64,000 bases of DNA from Apodemus sylvaticus (Eukaryota > Chordata > Mammalia > Rodentia > Muridae): NCBI RefSeq assembly GCF_947179515.1, contig NC_067490.1:33701169-33765168 (forward strand), in the 5' to 3' direction. This document shows, one piece after another, positions 47,792 through 58,239 of the stretch. Made by a program: the position numbers and the translations under genes. Within the stretch, counting starts at the first letter, position 1; every line of letters begins with the position of its first letter. A model generated the notes under the pieces. It was given only the letters and a program-made list of their open reading frames with translations, searched no databases and was not told where the DNA came from.

Positions 47792-47803
47792 TTCCGAGCT
47801 ATT

Positions 47804-47804
47804 T

Positions 47805-47887
<83 letters not shown>

Positions 47888-47928
47888 GTCTGTCTTTCTG
47901 TCTTTCTTTCTTTCTTTCTTGTATTTTT
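47804..47928. repeat. (TTTC)n microsatellite from L1 A-tail
   Basis: About 120 bp of TTTC with a few TCTG variants near 47887-47903. It occupies the position of the L1 poly(A) complement. Confidence 0.95.
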
Positions 47929-48384
47929 TTATTCAATATATTTTTATTTACATTTCAAATGATTTCCCCTTTTTCTGGATCCCCACTCCCGGAAAGTCCC
48001 ATAAGCCCCCTTCCCTCCCCCTGTTCTCCCACTGACCCCTTCCCACTTCCCTGTTCTGGTTTTGCCTTATACTGCTACACTGAGTCTTTGCAGAACAAGG
48101 GGCCACTCCTCCGTTCTTCTTGTACCTCATTTGATGTGTGGATTATGTTTTGGGTATGCAAAGTTTCTAGGCTAATATCCACTTATCAGTGAGTGCATAC
48201 CATGATTGATCTTTTGAGACTGGATTACCTCAGTATGATGTTCTCCAGCTCCATCCATTTGCCTAAGAATTTCATGAATTCATTGTTTCTAATGGCTGAA
48301 TAGTACTCCATGGATGCAAAAAAAATGTGGCATATATACACAATGGAGTACTATTCAGCCATTAGAAACAATGAATTCATGAAA
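47813..48384 (-). mobile_element. Short L1 with inverted 5' end (twin priming), 21-bp TSD
   Basis: A perfect 21-bp direct repeat (47792-47812 and 48385-48405, beginning ttccgagctattttc) bounds the insert. The left part (to about 48312) is minus-strand L1: A-tail complement as (TTTC)n, catttcaaatgatttcccct, 3' UTR and the last codons of ORF2. At about 48312 orientation flips: 48313-48384 is plus-strand L1 ORF2 end (caatggagtactattcagcc). This is the twin-priming structure made during L1 integration. Confidence 0.95.
48271..48384. repeat. Imperfect inverted repeat, arms about 42 bp, loop about 30 bp
   Basis: catgaattcattgtttctaa at 48273 and its reverse complement ttagaaacaatgaattcatg at 48362 are the ends of arms that meet around 48312-48342. 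It is formed because both parts of the inverted L1 cover the same ORF2 segment. Confidence 0.9.
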
Positions 48385-48405
48385 TTCCGAGCTATTTTCT
48401 TTCTT

Positions 48406-49235
48406 CACCTACACACACTCACACTTTTGAGCCTCTTAGCATCAGCTCACACAATTACCTCTCATCATAGCTGTCATTTACCGACTTCCAGCTCACCTAC
48501 CGGGTTTTCCAATGGTTTATAGATCCTTAATTTCTTCCCCACTCCTGATGCCGCACCGTTGCCCAGCTCAGCCAATGAATACTCTTGGTATTGTCCTTGA
48601 TGATGGTTTCCACCCACATGCCTCATCTAACCCACCATCCTCAGATGCATCCTCTGGAATGTGACCCTCTCTCCACTCCACCAATGCCTTCCCTCTCTCC
48701 CTAGATGACCACAGCAGCCTTGGAATAGAACTTGCTACTTAAAGTATTTCCTTTCTACTGGGACTCTTTTAAAGAAGCTGTTACATTTTAACTAACTTAT
48801 GAGCTGAAGTCACAGCGAAAGCTGTTTTTTTCTACTTTACTGAGTAAAAAGACTAAAGTATCAGGGCTGGCCTACTTAACTTGAGACTTCGTAGCCCCAG
48901 GCTATTCCCAGAAACAGACATTAGACTCCCTCCTGTACAGAGTCCCTTCTTGGTTCTTGGAAACCAGATGCATGCCTGCCTTGAAGCACCTGGGCTGCCT
49001 GCAGGCTCTCCTCTCAGATCTTTCCACAGCAAATTCTCCTCTTTAAAGCATTAATTAAGTGTCAGTTCCCGCCCCCCCCCCCAACACAAGTACAAAATTG
49101 AGCTGTCACATTCTCCTCCGCCTTCCCTGCAGCTCCTACCCCACTCCCCTCTTTGCTCCACACACCACTTTTGATCCTGCTATTCAATTTCTTGTTCATT
49201 AACTTCTAATATATTTCAGATCTAGAATGAATCCC
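48406..49235. other. No recognised gene or repeat family
   Basis: C/T-rich in places, C-run at 49070-49082; no coding signal. Confidence 0.45.
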
Positions 49236-49590
49236 AAAGGCCCGCGTGCTAAACGTTTGGTCCCCAGGGCAATATTACTGAAAGATTATAGATGGGGATT
49301 CTTGGATGGGGAGTGGAAAAAAAGGTAGGCCATTGGGGCTTAGCTCTTGAAGGGGATAAGGGAACCCCAACTCCTTCCTCCGTCTCTGATCCCCAATCAC
49401 TGTGAAGTGAGTGGTCTTCCTTTGCCACATAATCCCATCATGAAGCATAATGCTCCACAGGTCCAAAAGGGCAGGACAAAGTGATTATGGGTGGAAACTT
49501 CTGAGACTCTGTGCTAAGGTAAACATTTACTCTTGTTAAGGTATTTATTTCAGGAATTTTGCCACAGTGACAAAAAGATGACTAAGACTA
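49236..49590 (+). mobile_element. MaLR-type LTR, old
   Basis: gcgtgctaaacgtttggtcc, gggcaatattactgaaagat, then the 3' end gtgacaaaaagatgactaag with AC following: the order and the TAAGAC end fit ERVL-MaLR LTRs. The middle is diverged. Confidence 0.5.
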
Positions 49591-50497
49591 TTTTTTGTCT
49601 GTCACCAGAATATAAATTCCATGACATAAAGATTATTTTCTATTCCCTTTGCTTCTGTGACACCTTCCCCATGTAAGAACCGTGTCTTTGGACTCACAGC
49701 ACATGGTGAGGCATTGAGATTACACTGGGAGAAATTAAAGCCCGCTGAGAGTTTTAAGTAGGTCCTTGATGAGATCCAATTAACTTTTTAAAGGGTGACC
49801 TTAGTTGCTTTGTGGTACCAATTAGAGGATAAGCTCGCGGTGGACGTGGAAAATATATCCAATGCCTGGCTTGGAGCTATTGCTGACAGAACATTACTGA
49901 ATGGGCCATCTGAAGGGATGGAGACACTCAAAAGAACTCAGTACTTGTCTGTTTCAGGGAGGCTGTGTACATGACTTAAAAAGAAGAAAAGTGTGAACTG
50001 AGATAGTACAATGATCCCTCACTGAGTCTCCTGTGGTGTCACCTCATCTCCAAGGCTGCTGATTCCTACCCTTTTCTGACTCAACCACCACAGTCTGCCT
50101 CTGAGATGACCAGTGGGCCACACTACCAAGGGTTCTGGCTCCTCCTGTGATCTAGATGATGGGAAACAGGAACTGTGAGGGACTGTGAAGATTGTATACC
50201 TTCCCAGTCCTCCACAGAATAACGTATTGGCACCGATTATCCACAAGGCTTCCCTAAGAGCTTCCCTGTGCTCAAGCCTGTCTTCATGGCTTTTAGAATT
50301 CTGACTGGCCTGGAGGCGCAATGAGAAGATATCAGGGGAAAGCTGTGGCCCAGGACATAGTTTGGCTTCCTTTAAAAGGGTGCAGGGGCAAGATGGGGAA
50401 CATCCAAAGAAATGTGGGGTGAGGGTCTTTCCAGAGGGATGGTTGTTAGAGGATCAGAATTTCAAAACCTCCATTAAAGCGTCTGAAAGGAAGAATG
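49591..50497. other. No recognised gene or repeat family
   Basis: Minus frame 50019-50321 shows no recognised motif. Confidence 0.45.
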
Positions 50498-50882
50498 CAG
50501 GGCTGGGGAGATGGTTCAGTCGGTAAGGGAAGATGCTTGCTGTGCAAGCTCGAGGGATGGTTTTCAGATCCCCAGCACACAAGTAAGTGTCGGGCACTAT
50601 GGCTGTAATCCAAGCCCATTGGTGGTGGTGGGGGGGGCGGGCACAAAGATAGGCAGAGCAATGGAGCGTATTGTCCAGCTTCTCTGGTCAAAACCACAAG
50701 CTCCAGCCAAGTGAAGTAAGAGGCCCTTTCTTTAAAAGGTGGAAAGTGATGGAGGAAGACCCGCTGGCTTCAACCTCTGGCCTCCACATGTACACATATA
50801 TACATGTATCTATCTATACTTACACATGTAGATACAAACACATATACACATAGACACATGATACATGCACACTCATGCATGG

Positions 50883-50919
<37 letters not shown>

Positions 50920-50935
50920 ATACACACACACACTG
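50498..50935 (+). mobile_element. B4 (RSINE1-type) SINE with (CA)n tail
   Basis: tRNA-like head ggctggggagatggttcagt with B box gatggttttcagatccccag, a B1-like middle (gcactatggctgtaatccaa), the aaggtggaaagtgatggagg block and ctggcctccacatgtacaca tail running into CA repeats (50889-50932). This is the clearest B4 copy in the window. Confidence 0.85.
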
Positions 50936-51225
50936 CCCTTACAAACACAGGGGAAGAAAAACTCAAATAAAATAAAATGATATTGGACATCTTATACTAG
51001 TTACCATGACAACAGGGCCCCCATATCTTAGGGATGGCTGGTATTAAAGTCCTGTCACACTGTTATTGGTGTGAAGCATTCTTGGTGCATTGTGGGTCCA
51101 GAGAGGCCACAGTTGGCAGTCAACTGTGCTTCCCTCAATGTTGTGAAGCAAGAAGTATCATTTCTCTCTTTCCTCCATCCTAGGGCCCCACTTAGCATCA
51201 GGCACAGGGTTAATAGGTGACTGCC
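50936..51225. other. Short unassigned stretch
   Basis: Nothing recognised apart from A-rich DNA after the SINE tail. Confidence 0.4.
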
Positions 51226-51622
51226 TGTCTTAGTCAGGGTTTCTATTCCTGCACAAACATCATGACCAAGAAGCACGTTGGGGAGGAAAGGGTTTATTGT
51301 GCTTACACGTCCACACTGCTGTTTATCACCAAAGGAAGTCAGGACTGGAACTCAAGCAGGTCAGGAAGCTGGAGCTGATGCAGAGGCCATGGAGGGATGT
51401 TTCTTACTGGCTTGCTTCCCCTGGCTTGCTCAGCCTGCTCTCTTATAGAACCCAAGAGCACCAGTCCAGAGATGGTATCAGCCACAAGGGGCCCTGCCCA
51501 CTTGATCACTAATTGAGAAAATGCCCCACAGCTGGATCTCATGGAGGCACTTCCCCAACTGAAGCTCCTTTCTCTGTGATAACTCCAGTCTATGTCAAGT
51601 TGACACACAAAACCAGCCAGCA
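51226..51622 (-). mobile_element. Rodent MaLR-like LTR, well preserved
   Basis: The plus strand starts TGTCTTAGTCAGGGTTTC and ends ACCAGCCAGCA, so the minus strand has TG...CA ends and finishes in TAAGACA. Its polyadenylation region in minus reads aataaaccctttcctcccca (near 51297-51278). Same family as the older copy at 30015. Class assignment is by LTR-like structure, not by a search. Confidence 0.6.
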
Positions 51623-52703
51623 TACTACCCTTCAGTGGAAGCTGGCAAGTGTGGCTACTGACCTGTGCAGAAACATCCATTGTCACACAGGCAAGTCTTC
51701 CATGGATGCTTTGAAGTCTGTGTCTACCATTTTAATTTCTACTCTTCCCCGGTGTTTTCCTTTTCTTTTTCCTTTTTTCAACTACAATGAGAATGGATTC
51801 TCTAAAATACTGAATTTCAGTTTCTCCTTTGAGTAACACTTGTCATCTGGATCCCTCTGCAGCTGCCAACACCCACCTAGCCAACCCAATCACGATGCTG
51901 GAGCAAAAGTCAATTAAAGTTTAAATTGAACATCTGAAAAAAGAAAGGACTGCTTTACTTGAAAACCCATTAAATTCTCAATGACCAGAAAACTAAAAAT
52001 ATCACCCCAGGATTGCTCCTAAGAGGATTTGAACATATCTAGATAGAAGCCATTACCCACAAGATGTTCAACTTGAAAGCAGATCATCCAATGACTTTGT
52101 GTGATCGACCATTTCATGGACACAGTCATCGTCTGCTTTCTTTCCAAAATAAATAAAATGCATAGAACATAAAGTCTTAAACAGTTAAGATAATGTATCC
52201 ATATAAACGACCGTGTTATTTCACTCTCTTCTAAAACTACTAAGAGACCGTGGAAATGATTTCTTAAAGAATTTCTCCAGGGCTGTTAGACAATCCAAAA
52301 ACTATTTCTTGAGATGAAAATATTCAGCTCTGTCTACCAAGAAATTGCTTTTATAGAGAGAAATGTGAGTTGCCCAAATTGCCCTTATTGCCGCTTTCCT
52401 GCAACTGCAAATGTTATGTGCTTCTTTTTTTGTAGCGCATTAAATTCTTGTATGCTGGATACTGCCAAAAAATTGCCATAGCAATTTAGACATGACAATC
52501 TGGTCACCCAAGGCATGGAACTCACTCTTTTGGGAGTTGGGAAACCCAGAAGATTTGACACCAATTTATTAGTGTGTGATAATCTAATGGTACATCTAGC
52601 TTCTGTGTTCTACAGAATCAACTTTCTTCCTTGAAAATTCAGTAGGAAATGTGTTTCCCTGAGGTAAACACACAAGATTTACCACCTTGGCCATTGTTAA
52701 CTG
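51623..52703. other. No recognised gene or repeat family
   Basis: AT-rich DNA without a notable frame. Confidence 0.45.
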
Positions 52704-53145
52704 TAGGATGAGTTCTGATTCTGTTCCCCAATTGGTTCTTGATCTGTCAGTAAATGAGCCATGGGCCAATTGCTGGGCAGAAGGAATAGGCAGGACTTCC
52801 AGGTCCCTGGAGGTAAGCAGAGATGCAGGGAGAGGTGAGGAGAGTTTGCCAGGCTTCTGGAGGAGAAAAGTTGACCAGCCATGTGAGATCTCAAAACTAA
52901 GTGGTCACACAGGCCTCTCCTACACACAAGTGGTCAGGGGAGTTTAGCAACTAAAGTTAAGGGCAGGTGGGAAGTGAAGAGTTAAGAGTATTGATGATGT
53001 CATACTTTTCCAATCAGGAGATAGTATCGCCCAGCAATTGAGCCAAAAAGGCAAGTTGAAAATGAGCAACCCATGTGTATGTCTTTTATCCATGGATTCA
53101 AGGGAAGCTGGGGGGGGGGGGAGGAGATTGGTATCGTGGCCCGTT
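52704..53145 (+). mobile_element. Rodent LTR-like repeat (uninterrupted copy)
   Basis: Second copy of the repeat that hosts the L1 at 10449. It reads ccaattggttcttgatctgt, then aattgctgggcagaaggaat, aggcaggacttccaggtccc and catggattcaagggaagctg without interruption, which shows that the L1 split the other copy. A G-run (53111-53122) lies near its end. Confidence 0.65.
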
Positions 53146-53665
53146 CCTGGAACTAAGGCAGGATAGCGAGAAGCTATTGCAACTGTTAACTGTCCAGTTC
53201 TATGACCCTATGTACTGTGTGGTGTTACCATCACCAACCTTCTCCAGATCATCATCATCTCCCAGAGAAACTCTGTAGAATTTTATGCTAATTCTCCATC
53301 TCCTCCCCACTGTCTTCTCCTATCCCCTGATGATCACCATTCTACTTCCTGCCCTCTGAATATGAATGTTACAGGAACCTCACAGACGAAGACTCCTACA
53401 GTATTTGTCCTTTTATGTCTGGTGTATTGCACTTGACATGGTGTATTGCACTTGACACGGTGCCTTTACAATTCATCTAATTGTAGTGTATGTCAAAACA
53501 TCATTTTTTTTAAGGTTTAATAGTACTGTATTGTATGTCTACAGTATGAGTATATATTCAAGTATCAGTAGATACTTCAATATCCTCCACATTTAGATTG
53601 TTGAAAATGAGGCTGCTCTGAGTGTGAACGTACAAATATAGAACTCAACTTCAAGAAAGTGGAAG
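53146..53665. other. No recognised gene or repeat family
   Basis: A short direct repeat (gtattgcacttgacatggtg near 53423 and again about 20 bp on) is the only feature noticed. Confidence 0.4.
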
Positions 53666-53815
53666 GGGGAGGCTAGAGAAATGACTAAGCAGTTAAGAGA
53701 ACTTACTAGGCAAGCATGGGGACTACAATGCAGATCCCAGTACCCACATAACAAACCAGGGATCATACACTCACACACACACACACATACACACACACAC
53801 ACACACACACAACTC
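53666..53815 (+). mobile_element. B4-type SINE head with (CA)n tail
   Basis: ggaggctagagaaatgacta, agcagttaagagaacttact and cagatcccagtacccacata fit a tRNA-derived SINE head, ending in the CA repeat at 53770-53812. The middle of a full B4 is lacking. Confidence 0.6.
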
Positions 53816-54440
53816 TGAGGCAGGTAGGAGAAGAGTCACATGGGAAAATAACAAACACCACCTGGCCTTTACACAAGTCCAAACACATGTACCCTCTCCC
53901 ATATGTTTATACAGACATATGTGCATATACTCATACAGCTGTATGCATAGATACATATAAATGTATATTACATATATATATATATATATATATGAATAAG
54001 TAAATAAGTAAATGTTCTTTATAAAGATCCTGAAAGGTATCAATTGTGAACACTCAAAGCATTCTTCGTTTCCATTCCTAGATCATTTTGCTTCTTACAG
54101 CCAATATCCAGAGTAATATGAAGTTTAAGCTGCAGGTGGCAGCAAATATCCAAATCCTGGGGAGAGGAATTGATGTTTTTTTTTGTTTTTTTTTTTTTTT
54201 TTGGTTTTTTTTTTTTTTTTTTTTTTTTTTGGTTTTTGATTTTTGGGGGTTTTGTTTTGGTGTGTGTGTGTGTGTTGTTTTTGTTTTTTGTTTGTTTGTT
54301 TCATTTTGTCTTTTAAACTGTGCTTGATTCTGCCTCCTCAGGTTTGAGTCAGTGTTCAATTTCATTCTCCAGCTTTCTGCTGAAGTGTGGAGATTTACAC
54401 ATTTCTCCCAAATGTTCAGGTAGTTAAAATTTATCCTTAT
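53816..54440. other. Low-complexity DNA: (AT)n and T-rich tracts
   Basis: (AT)n at 53966-53992, T-runs separated by GG at 54178-54232, then TG repeats and TTTG units to 54303. No gene. Confidence 0.8.
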
Positions 54441-54615
54441 GGTGAGGTATTTAAAGGGATGGAGACCCGCCAGTGACTGTTTAGAGGTGGGTGTTTGGGG
54501 ATGATTACTATAAGTTAAGGTCATTGGGTGGAAGCCCTGTGACCAACTCCTGTGATTATATAAGGGATGGGAGCCCTGAAGTCATGTTCCTGCTCTTTGT
54601 CATTTGAAGAATGGC
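54441..54615 (+). mobile_element. Possible MaLR LTR fragment
   Basis: taaggtcattgggtggaagc, cctgtgaccaactcctgtga and ttatataagggatgggagcc follow the middle of an MLT1-like LTR. Ends not seen. Confidence 0.35.
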
Positions 54616-54704
54616 ACTTGCTTTTTGACTCTTACCCACCTTAGAATATCACCAGATAATGGCTGTTTGGTTTGGGGTCTCCAGCCTAGGAGTCTTTTGT
54701 TGTT

Positions 54705-54729
54705 GTTGATGATGATGATGATGATGATG
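54705..54729. repeat. (GAT)n
   Basis: Eight GAT/ATG units. Confidence 0.95.
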
Positions 54730-54754
54730 TTTCTCTTATTAGTTCTTGTTTGTT

Positions 54755-54867
54755 CTAAGACAGGATCCCACATCTATAATGTAGCTCAAGCTAGCCTGGA
54801 ACTCAGGACTTGTGCCTTGGTCTTCTGAGTGTAGGTATAACAGGCATGTGCCAACATGCCTTGCTCT
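54755..54867 (-). mobile_element. B1-related SINE, old
   Basis: On plus: ctaagacaggatcccacatc, caagctagcctggaactcag, tcttctgagtgtaggtataa and caggcatgtgccaacatgcc, a diverged reverse complement of a B1 element. Confidence 0.7.
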
Positions 54868-55894
54868 TAAATCTTGGTTCATTAAGGCAGATCCAGTGTG
54901 TGGTGTGTTACTAGCATCAGGGAGATAACTAATACTACCTCCTATGTCCAACATAAGGGATGTATACCCAAAGCATTTATTTGAGCTAAACCTTTTGAGC
55001 TTTAAAGGGCAATAAATCAGAATGGAGTCTGAGTGTTTGGAGTTAAACTCAGACTTTCCCCAACTAAAAAAAAAATAAAATTTCTCAGGCAGCTTCAGGG
55101 TTTTGATCCTGCCACTTCTCAGAACTCTGAGAGTAAATGTTCGTAATTTAAGCAGCTTTCATTCTGAGGTGACAGACCCTACCAGCTATCTAGCCAATAT
55201 TGTTCTCACCTCTTTCCTTCCTAAGAAAAAGGCCAAATTATAGAGCCACAGAGCACCCAACTCAAATTAACTGCATTTCTTCATCTGCCTTTCAGCCATG
55301 ACCATGCAACACAGTTCTGCTCTTAAAATGAAGTTTCAAGTGTGAAGGAAATAAATTTTTATTTGCTGAGTGAGCTGATATGTTGATGTTTCAGTTGCTC
55401 TCTGTCTAAAACCTAGGCCAAAGGTAGGGACATCTATATTAAAGGAGGAGAACACCAGGAATATTAAAACCACTTATCAACCATTGCAAAGGAAGAACGG
55501 ACCAATAATGACCAGATTGGTTGAACACCTCCATCCCCGGACCTCATTTCTTGCTGGGATCCTTACTCCTGAGTAGAACTTTCTATTTCCTGTTTCATGA
55601 GAAAAATTACAATATCTATATTTAGGTTAGATGACTCATAACCGACCGCTTAAGTGCAAAGAACATCTCTGAGATGGGTAGCCAAATGGAAATTGTGTTT
55701 AAAGAAAGAACAAGTAGATATCCTAGGATTTTTTAAAACTGAAAATGGTATATAAAACAATGTAAAACTGTATGTTTTAAAAATCAGACATGAATCCCTA
55801 AATACAAAAGCAGACAGCATATGTATAATATTTAAAGTAATAAGTTAGGAGAATTTTAGACAAATGGAGAAATAACATTTAGAAATTGGGTAAG
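54868..55894. other. No recognised gene or repeat family
   Basis: AT-rich intergenic DNA. Confidence 0.45.
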
Positions 55895-57224
55895 GATACA
55901 ATCAGTGGAGCAGCCAGGGACAGAAGTCTTCCCTCCGCCGCCTTCTGTGCACAGCGTACCAAGGGGGAATGATATCCCAGCAGCACTTTCACTTCTGAGC
56001 ATGGAGGTGAGATCTCTACCTTCTCTCTGAAGGGGAACTGCTAGGAGCACAAGTGGCATACCATCAGTACAGCAACTGGAACAGAGGTCTTCAGGCTGCC
56101 ATTTTCACCAGGGAGCCAGGAGGCTCCTCAGCCTTCTATGTACAGACTCTGCCAGAATAGAGTTGGTCTTACAGCTCCAAGCATTACATACACAGGCTTA
56201 CAGGCCCACAGGAGGGACAAGCTCCAGCCAGAGACAGCAAGATGAACTAGCACCAGAGATAACCAGATGGTGAAAGGCAAGCATAAGAACCCTACCAACA
56301 GAAACCAAGGCTACTTGGCAACATCAGAACTCAGTTCCCCCACATAGCAAGTCCCCAGATACCCCAACACACTGGAAAAGCAAGAATGGGATTTAAAATC
56401 ATATCTCATGATGCTTCAAGAAGGACTTAAATAATGCCCTTAAAGAAATAGGAGAACATGGGTCAACAGGTAAAAGCCCTTAAAGAGGAAACACAAAACT
56501 CCCTTAAAGAAATACAGGAGAACATGGGTCAAAGGCAGAAGCACATAAAGAAAAACACAAAAATCCCTTAAAGAATTACAAGAAAACACAATCAAGTAAA
56601 GGAACTGAACAAAACCATTCAGGATCTAAAAGTGGAAGTAGAAATAATAAAGAAATCACAAAGTGAGACATCTCTGGAGATAGAAAACCTTGGAAAGAAT
56701 TCAGGGGTCACAGATGTAAGTATCAACAATAGAATACGAAAGATAGAAGAAAGAATCTCAGGTGCTGAAGATACCATAGAAAATATTGACTCAACAGTCA
56801 AAGAAAATGCAAAATTCATAAAGCTGGTAACCCAAAACATCCAGGAACTCCAGGACACAATGAGAAGACCAAACCTAAGGATTATAGGTATAGACGAGAG
56901 CAAAGATATCCAACTTAAAGTCCCAGTAACTATCTTCAACAAAATTATAGAAGAAAATGTCCCTAACCTAGAGAAAGAGATGCCCCTGAACATACAAGAA
57001 TCCTACAGAACTCCAAATAGACTGGACCAGAACAGAAACGCCTCCTGGCATATAGTAATCAAAACACCAAATGCACTAAACAAAGAAAGAATATTAAAAG
57101 CAGTAAGGGGAAAAGGGCAAGTAACTTATAGAGGCAGACCTATCAGAATTACACCAGACTTCTCACCAAAGACGATGAAAGCTAGAAAATCTTGAGCAGA
57201 CCTCATACAGACCCTAAGAGAGAG
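55895..57224 (+). mobile_element. L1 5' UTR and ORF1, cut off at a junction with a retrovirus relic
   Basis: The 5' UTR (about 55895-56266) contains the tgaactagcaccagagataa and ccagatgg stretch that also precedes ORF1 at 31590. ORF1 follows. Similarity to L1 ends at about 57224 (accctaagagag), where the other copies continue with aacacaaatgccagcc; here the sequence switches to retroviral gag. No ORF2 or 3' end follows, so the rest was deleted or never copied. Confidence 0.88.
56267..57224 (+). pseudogene. L1 ORF1, start kept, 3' end lost
   Basis: ATG at 56267. The N-terminal coiled-coil part is frameshifted. The main open part (56632-57195) covers the end of the coiled coil, the LRIIGIDESKDIQLKVP segment (RNA-binding domain), EKEMPLNIQESYRTPNRLDQ, VTYRGRPIRITPDFSPKTM, and stops at TGA 57193-57195. 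The C-terminal domain after LIQTLRE is missing because of the junction. Confidence 0.88.
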
Positions 57225-57231
57225 AGAGCAT

Positions 57232-57668
57232 GGTATCTGCTGGAAAGTCTCTGATCTGGTGAAGTCAATTGTGGAGACACACCATTAATTGGCCAGGCTG
57301 TCGTCGACAGTGGGTTTTCCATGACCCAATCTGGTTGGGACTTTAATTCATCCAAAGGAAAGGAGTATTTTAAGGTCTACCACAAAGGAAGTGGCCCAGT
57401 GGTCCACAAATTTGACCAAGGTATGTGAGGTTAGACAGGGACCAGATGAGTTGCCTGTTGCCTTTCTAGAGCAACTCATAGAGGCATTCCTCCAATATAG
57501 ACCCTATGACCCCAGCAGCGAGGAGCACAATGCTACTGTGACAATGGCTTTTATAGACTAGGGTTGTAGAGTTATCAGGCAAAACTTCAGAGGCTAAAGG
57601 AGCTACAGGATAAGTCATTGAGGGATTTAGTGCAGGTTGCTGAGAAAGTCTACCATGACAGAGAGACA
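57232..57668 (+). pseudogene. gag: gag capsid fragment
   Basis: Capsid forms the retroviral core. About 120 codons are readable with interruptions: a VAQWSTNLTKV-like segment (near 57388), then VRQGPDELPVAFLEQLIEAF followed by YRPYDPSSEEHN (57428-57520), which corresponds to the C-terminal capsid region including the major homology region. Then the LQVAEKVYHDRE-like segment (57631-57663) leads into the charged C-terminal part, here replaced by a microsatellite. TGA at 57426-57428 and TAG at about 57560 break the frame, and part of the N-terminal capsid is deleted. Confidence 0.85.
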
Positions 57669-57955
57669 GAGGAGGAGGAGGAGGAGGAGGAGGGGGGGGA
57701 AGAAGAAGAAGAAGAAGAAGAAGAAGAAGAAGAAGAAGAAGAAGAAGAAGAAGAGGAGGAGGAGGAGGAGGAGGAGGAGGAGGAGGAGGAGGAGGAGGAG
57801 GAGGAGGAGGAGGAGGAGGAGGAGGAAGAGGAAGAGGAAGAGGAAGAAGAAGAGGAAGAAGAAGGAAGAAGAAGAAGAAGAAGAAGAAGAAGAAGAAGAA
57901 GAAGAAGAAGAAGAAGAAGAAGAAGAAGAAGAAGAAGAAGAAGAAGAAGAAGAAA
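57669..57955 (+). repeat. GAA/GGA microsatellite inside gag
   Basis: GGA units (57669-57692), a G-run, GAA units, about 80 bp of GGA/GAG, mixed GAG-GAA, then about 85 bp of pure GAA. It lies where related gag genes encode the charged Glu/Arg-rich helix at the end of capsid, so it probably grew from a short native GAG/GAA-rich coding stretch. All three plus-strand frames stay open across it (poly-Glu, poly-Arg/Lys). Confidence 0.97.
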
Positions 57956-58192
57956 GGGAGATGGGGAAAAAAAGCGACAGGAAAGGAATTACAGAGAATC
58001 TTGACTACAGTGGTTAGGGAAAGCATAGAAGAGAGACTCCAACCAACTAGAGACAGAAAGCCTCTTGAAAAGGACCAGGGTATATATTGCAAGGAGAGGG
58101 GCCACCAGGTCAAAAAATGCCCTAACAAATGGAAACCAGGAGTGGGAAATCCCAGGCCTGGGAAAAGCACCCCCAAAAAGCTAAGGTATTAG
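57956..58192 (+). pseudogene. gag: gag nucleocapsid remnant
   Basis: Nucleocapsid packages the RNA genome through a Cys-Cys-His-Cys zinc knuckle. The frame 58001-58192 reads EERLQPTRDRKPLEKDQ, then GIYCKERGHQVKKC. The second Cys, the His and the last Cys are in place, but the first Cys position is Gly (near 58079), so the knuckle could not bind zinc normally. The frame ends at TAG 58190-58192. Confidence 0.8.
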
Positions 58193-58212
58193 CCCTGCAG
58201 GAAGACAGGAAC

Positions 58213-58220
58213 TAGGGAGG
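58213..58220 (+). other. Likely gag stop (readthrough context)
   Basis: TAGGGAGG. In gammaretroviruses gag ends with a UAG followed by a G-rich context and is read through to make Gag-Pol. Here the TAG is out of frame with both the nucleocapsid frame (58001-58192) and the protease frame (58265-58615), which share a frame, so small indels lie on both sides. Confidence 0.55.
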
Positions 58221-58239
58221 ATGTGATTTAGACCCCCCT

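Noticed and set aside
47422..48192. 256-codon open frame
   Set aside because: The C-terminal half is TTTC microsatellite and antisense L1. The N-terminal half has no recognised domain.
57618..58017. Open frames of 126-128 codons coding poly-Glu or poly-Arg/Lys
   Set aside because: They are translations of the GAA/GGA microsatellite; every frame of such a repeat is open.
57466..58176. 236-codon minus-strand frame
   Set aside because: Antisense of gag and its microsatellite; rich in Phe, Leu and Pro from the repeat only.
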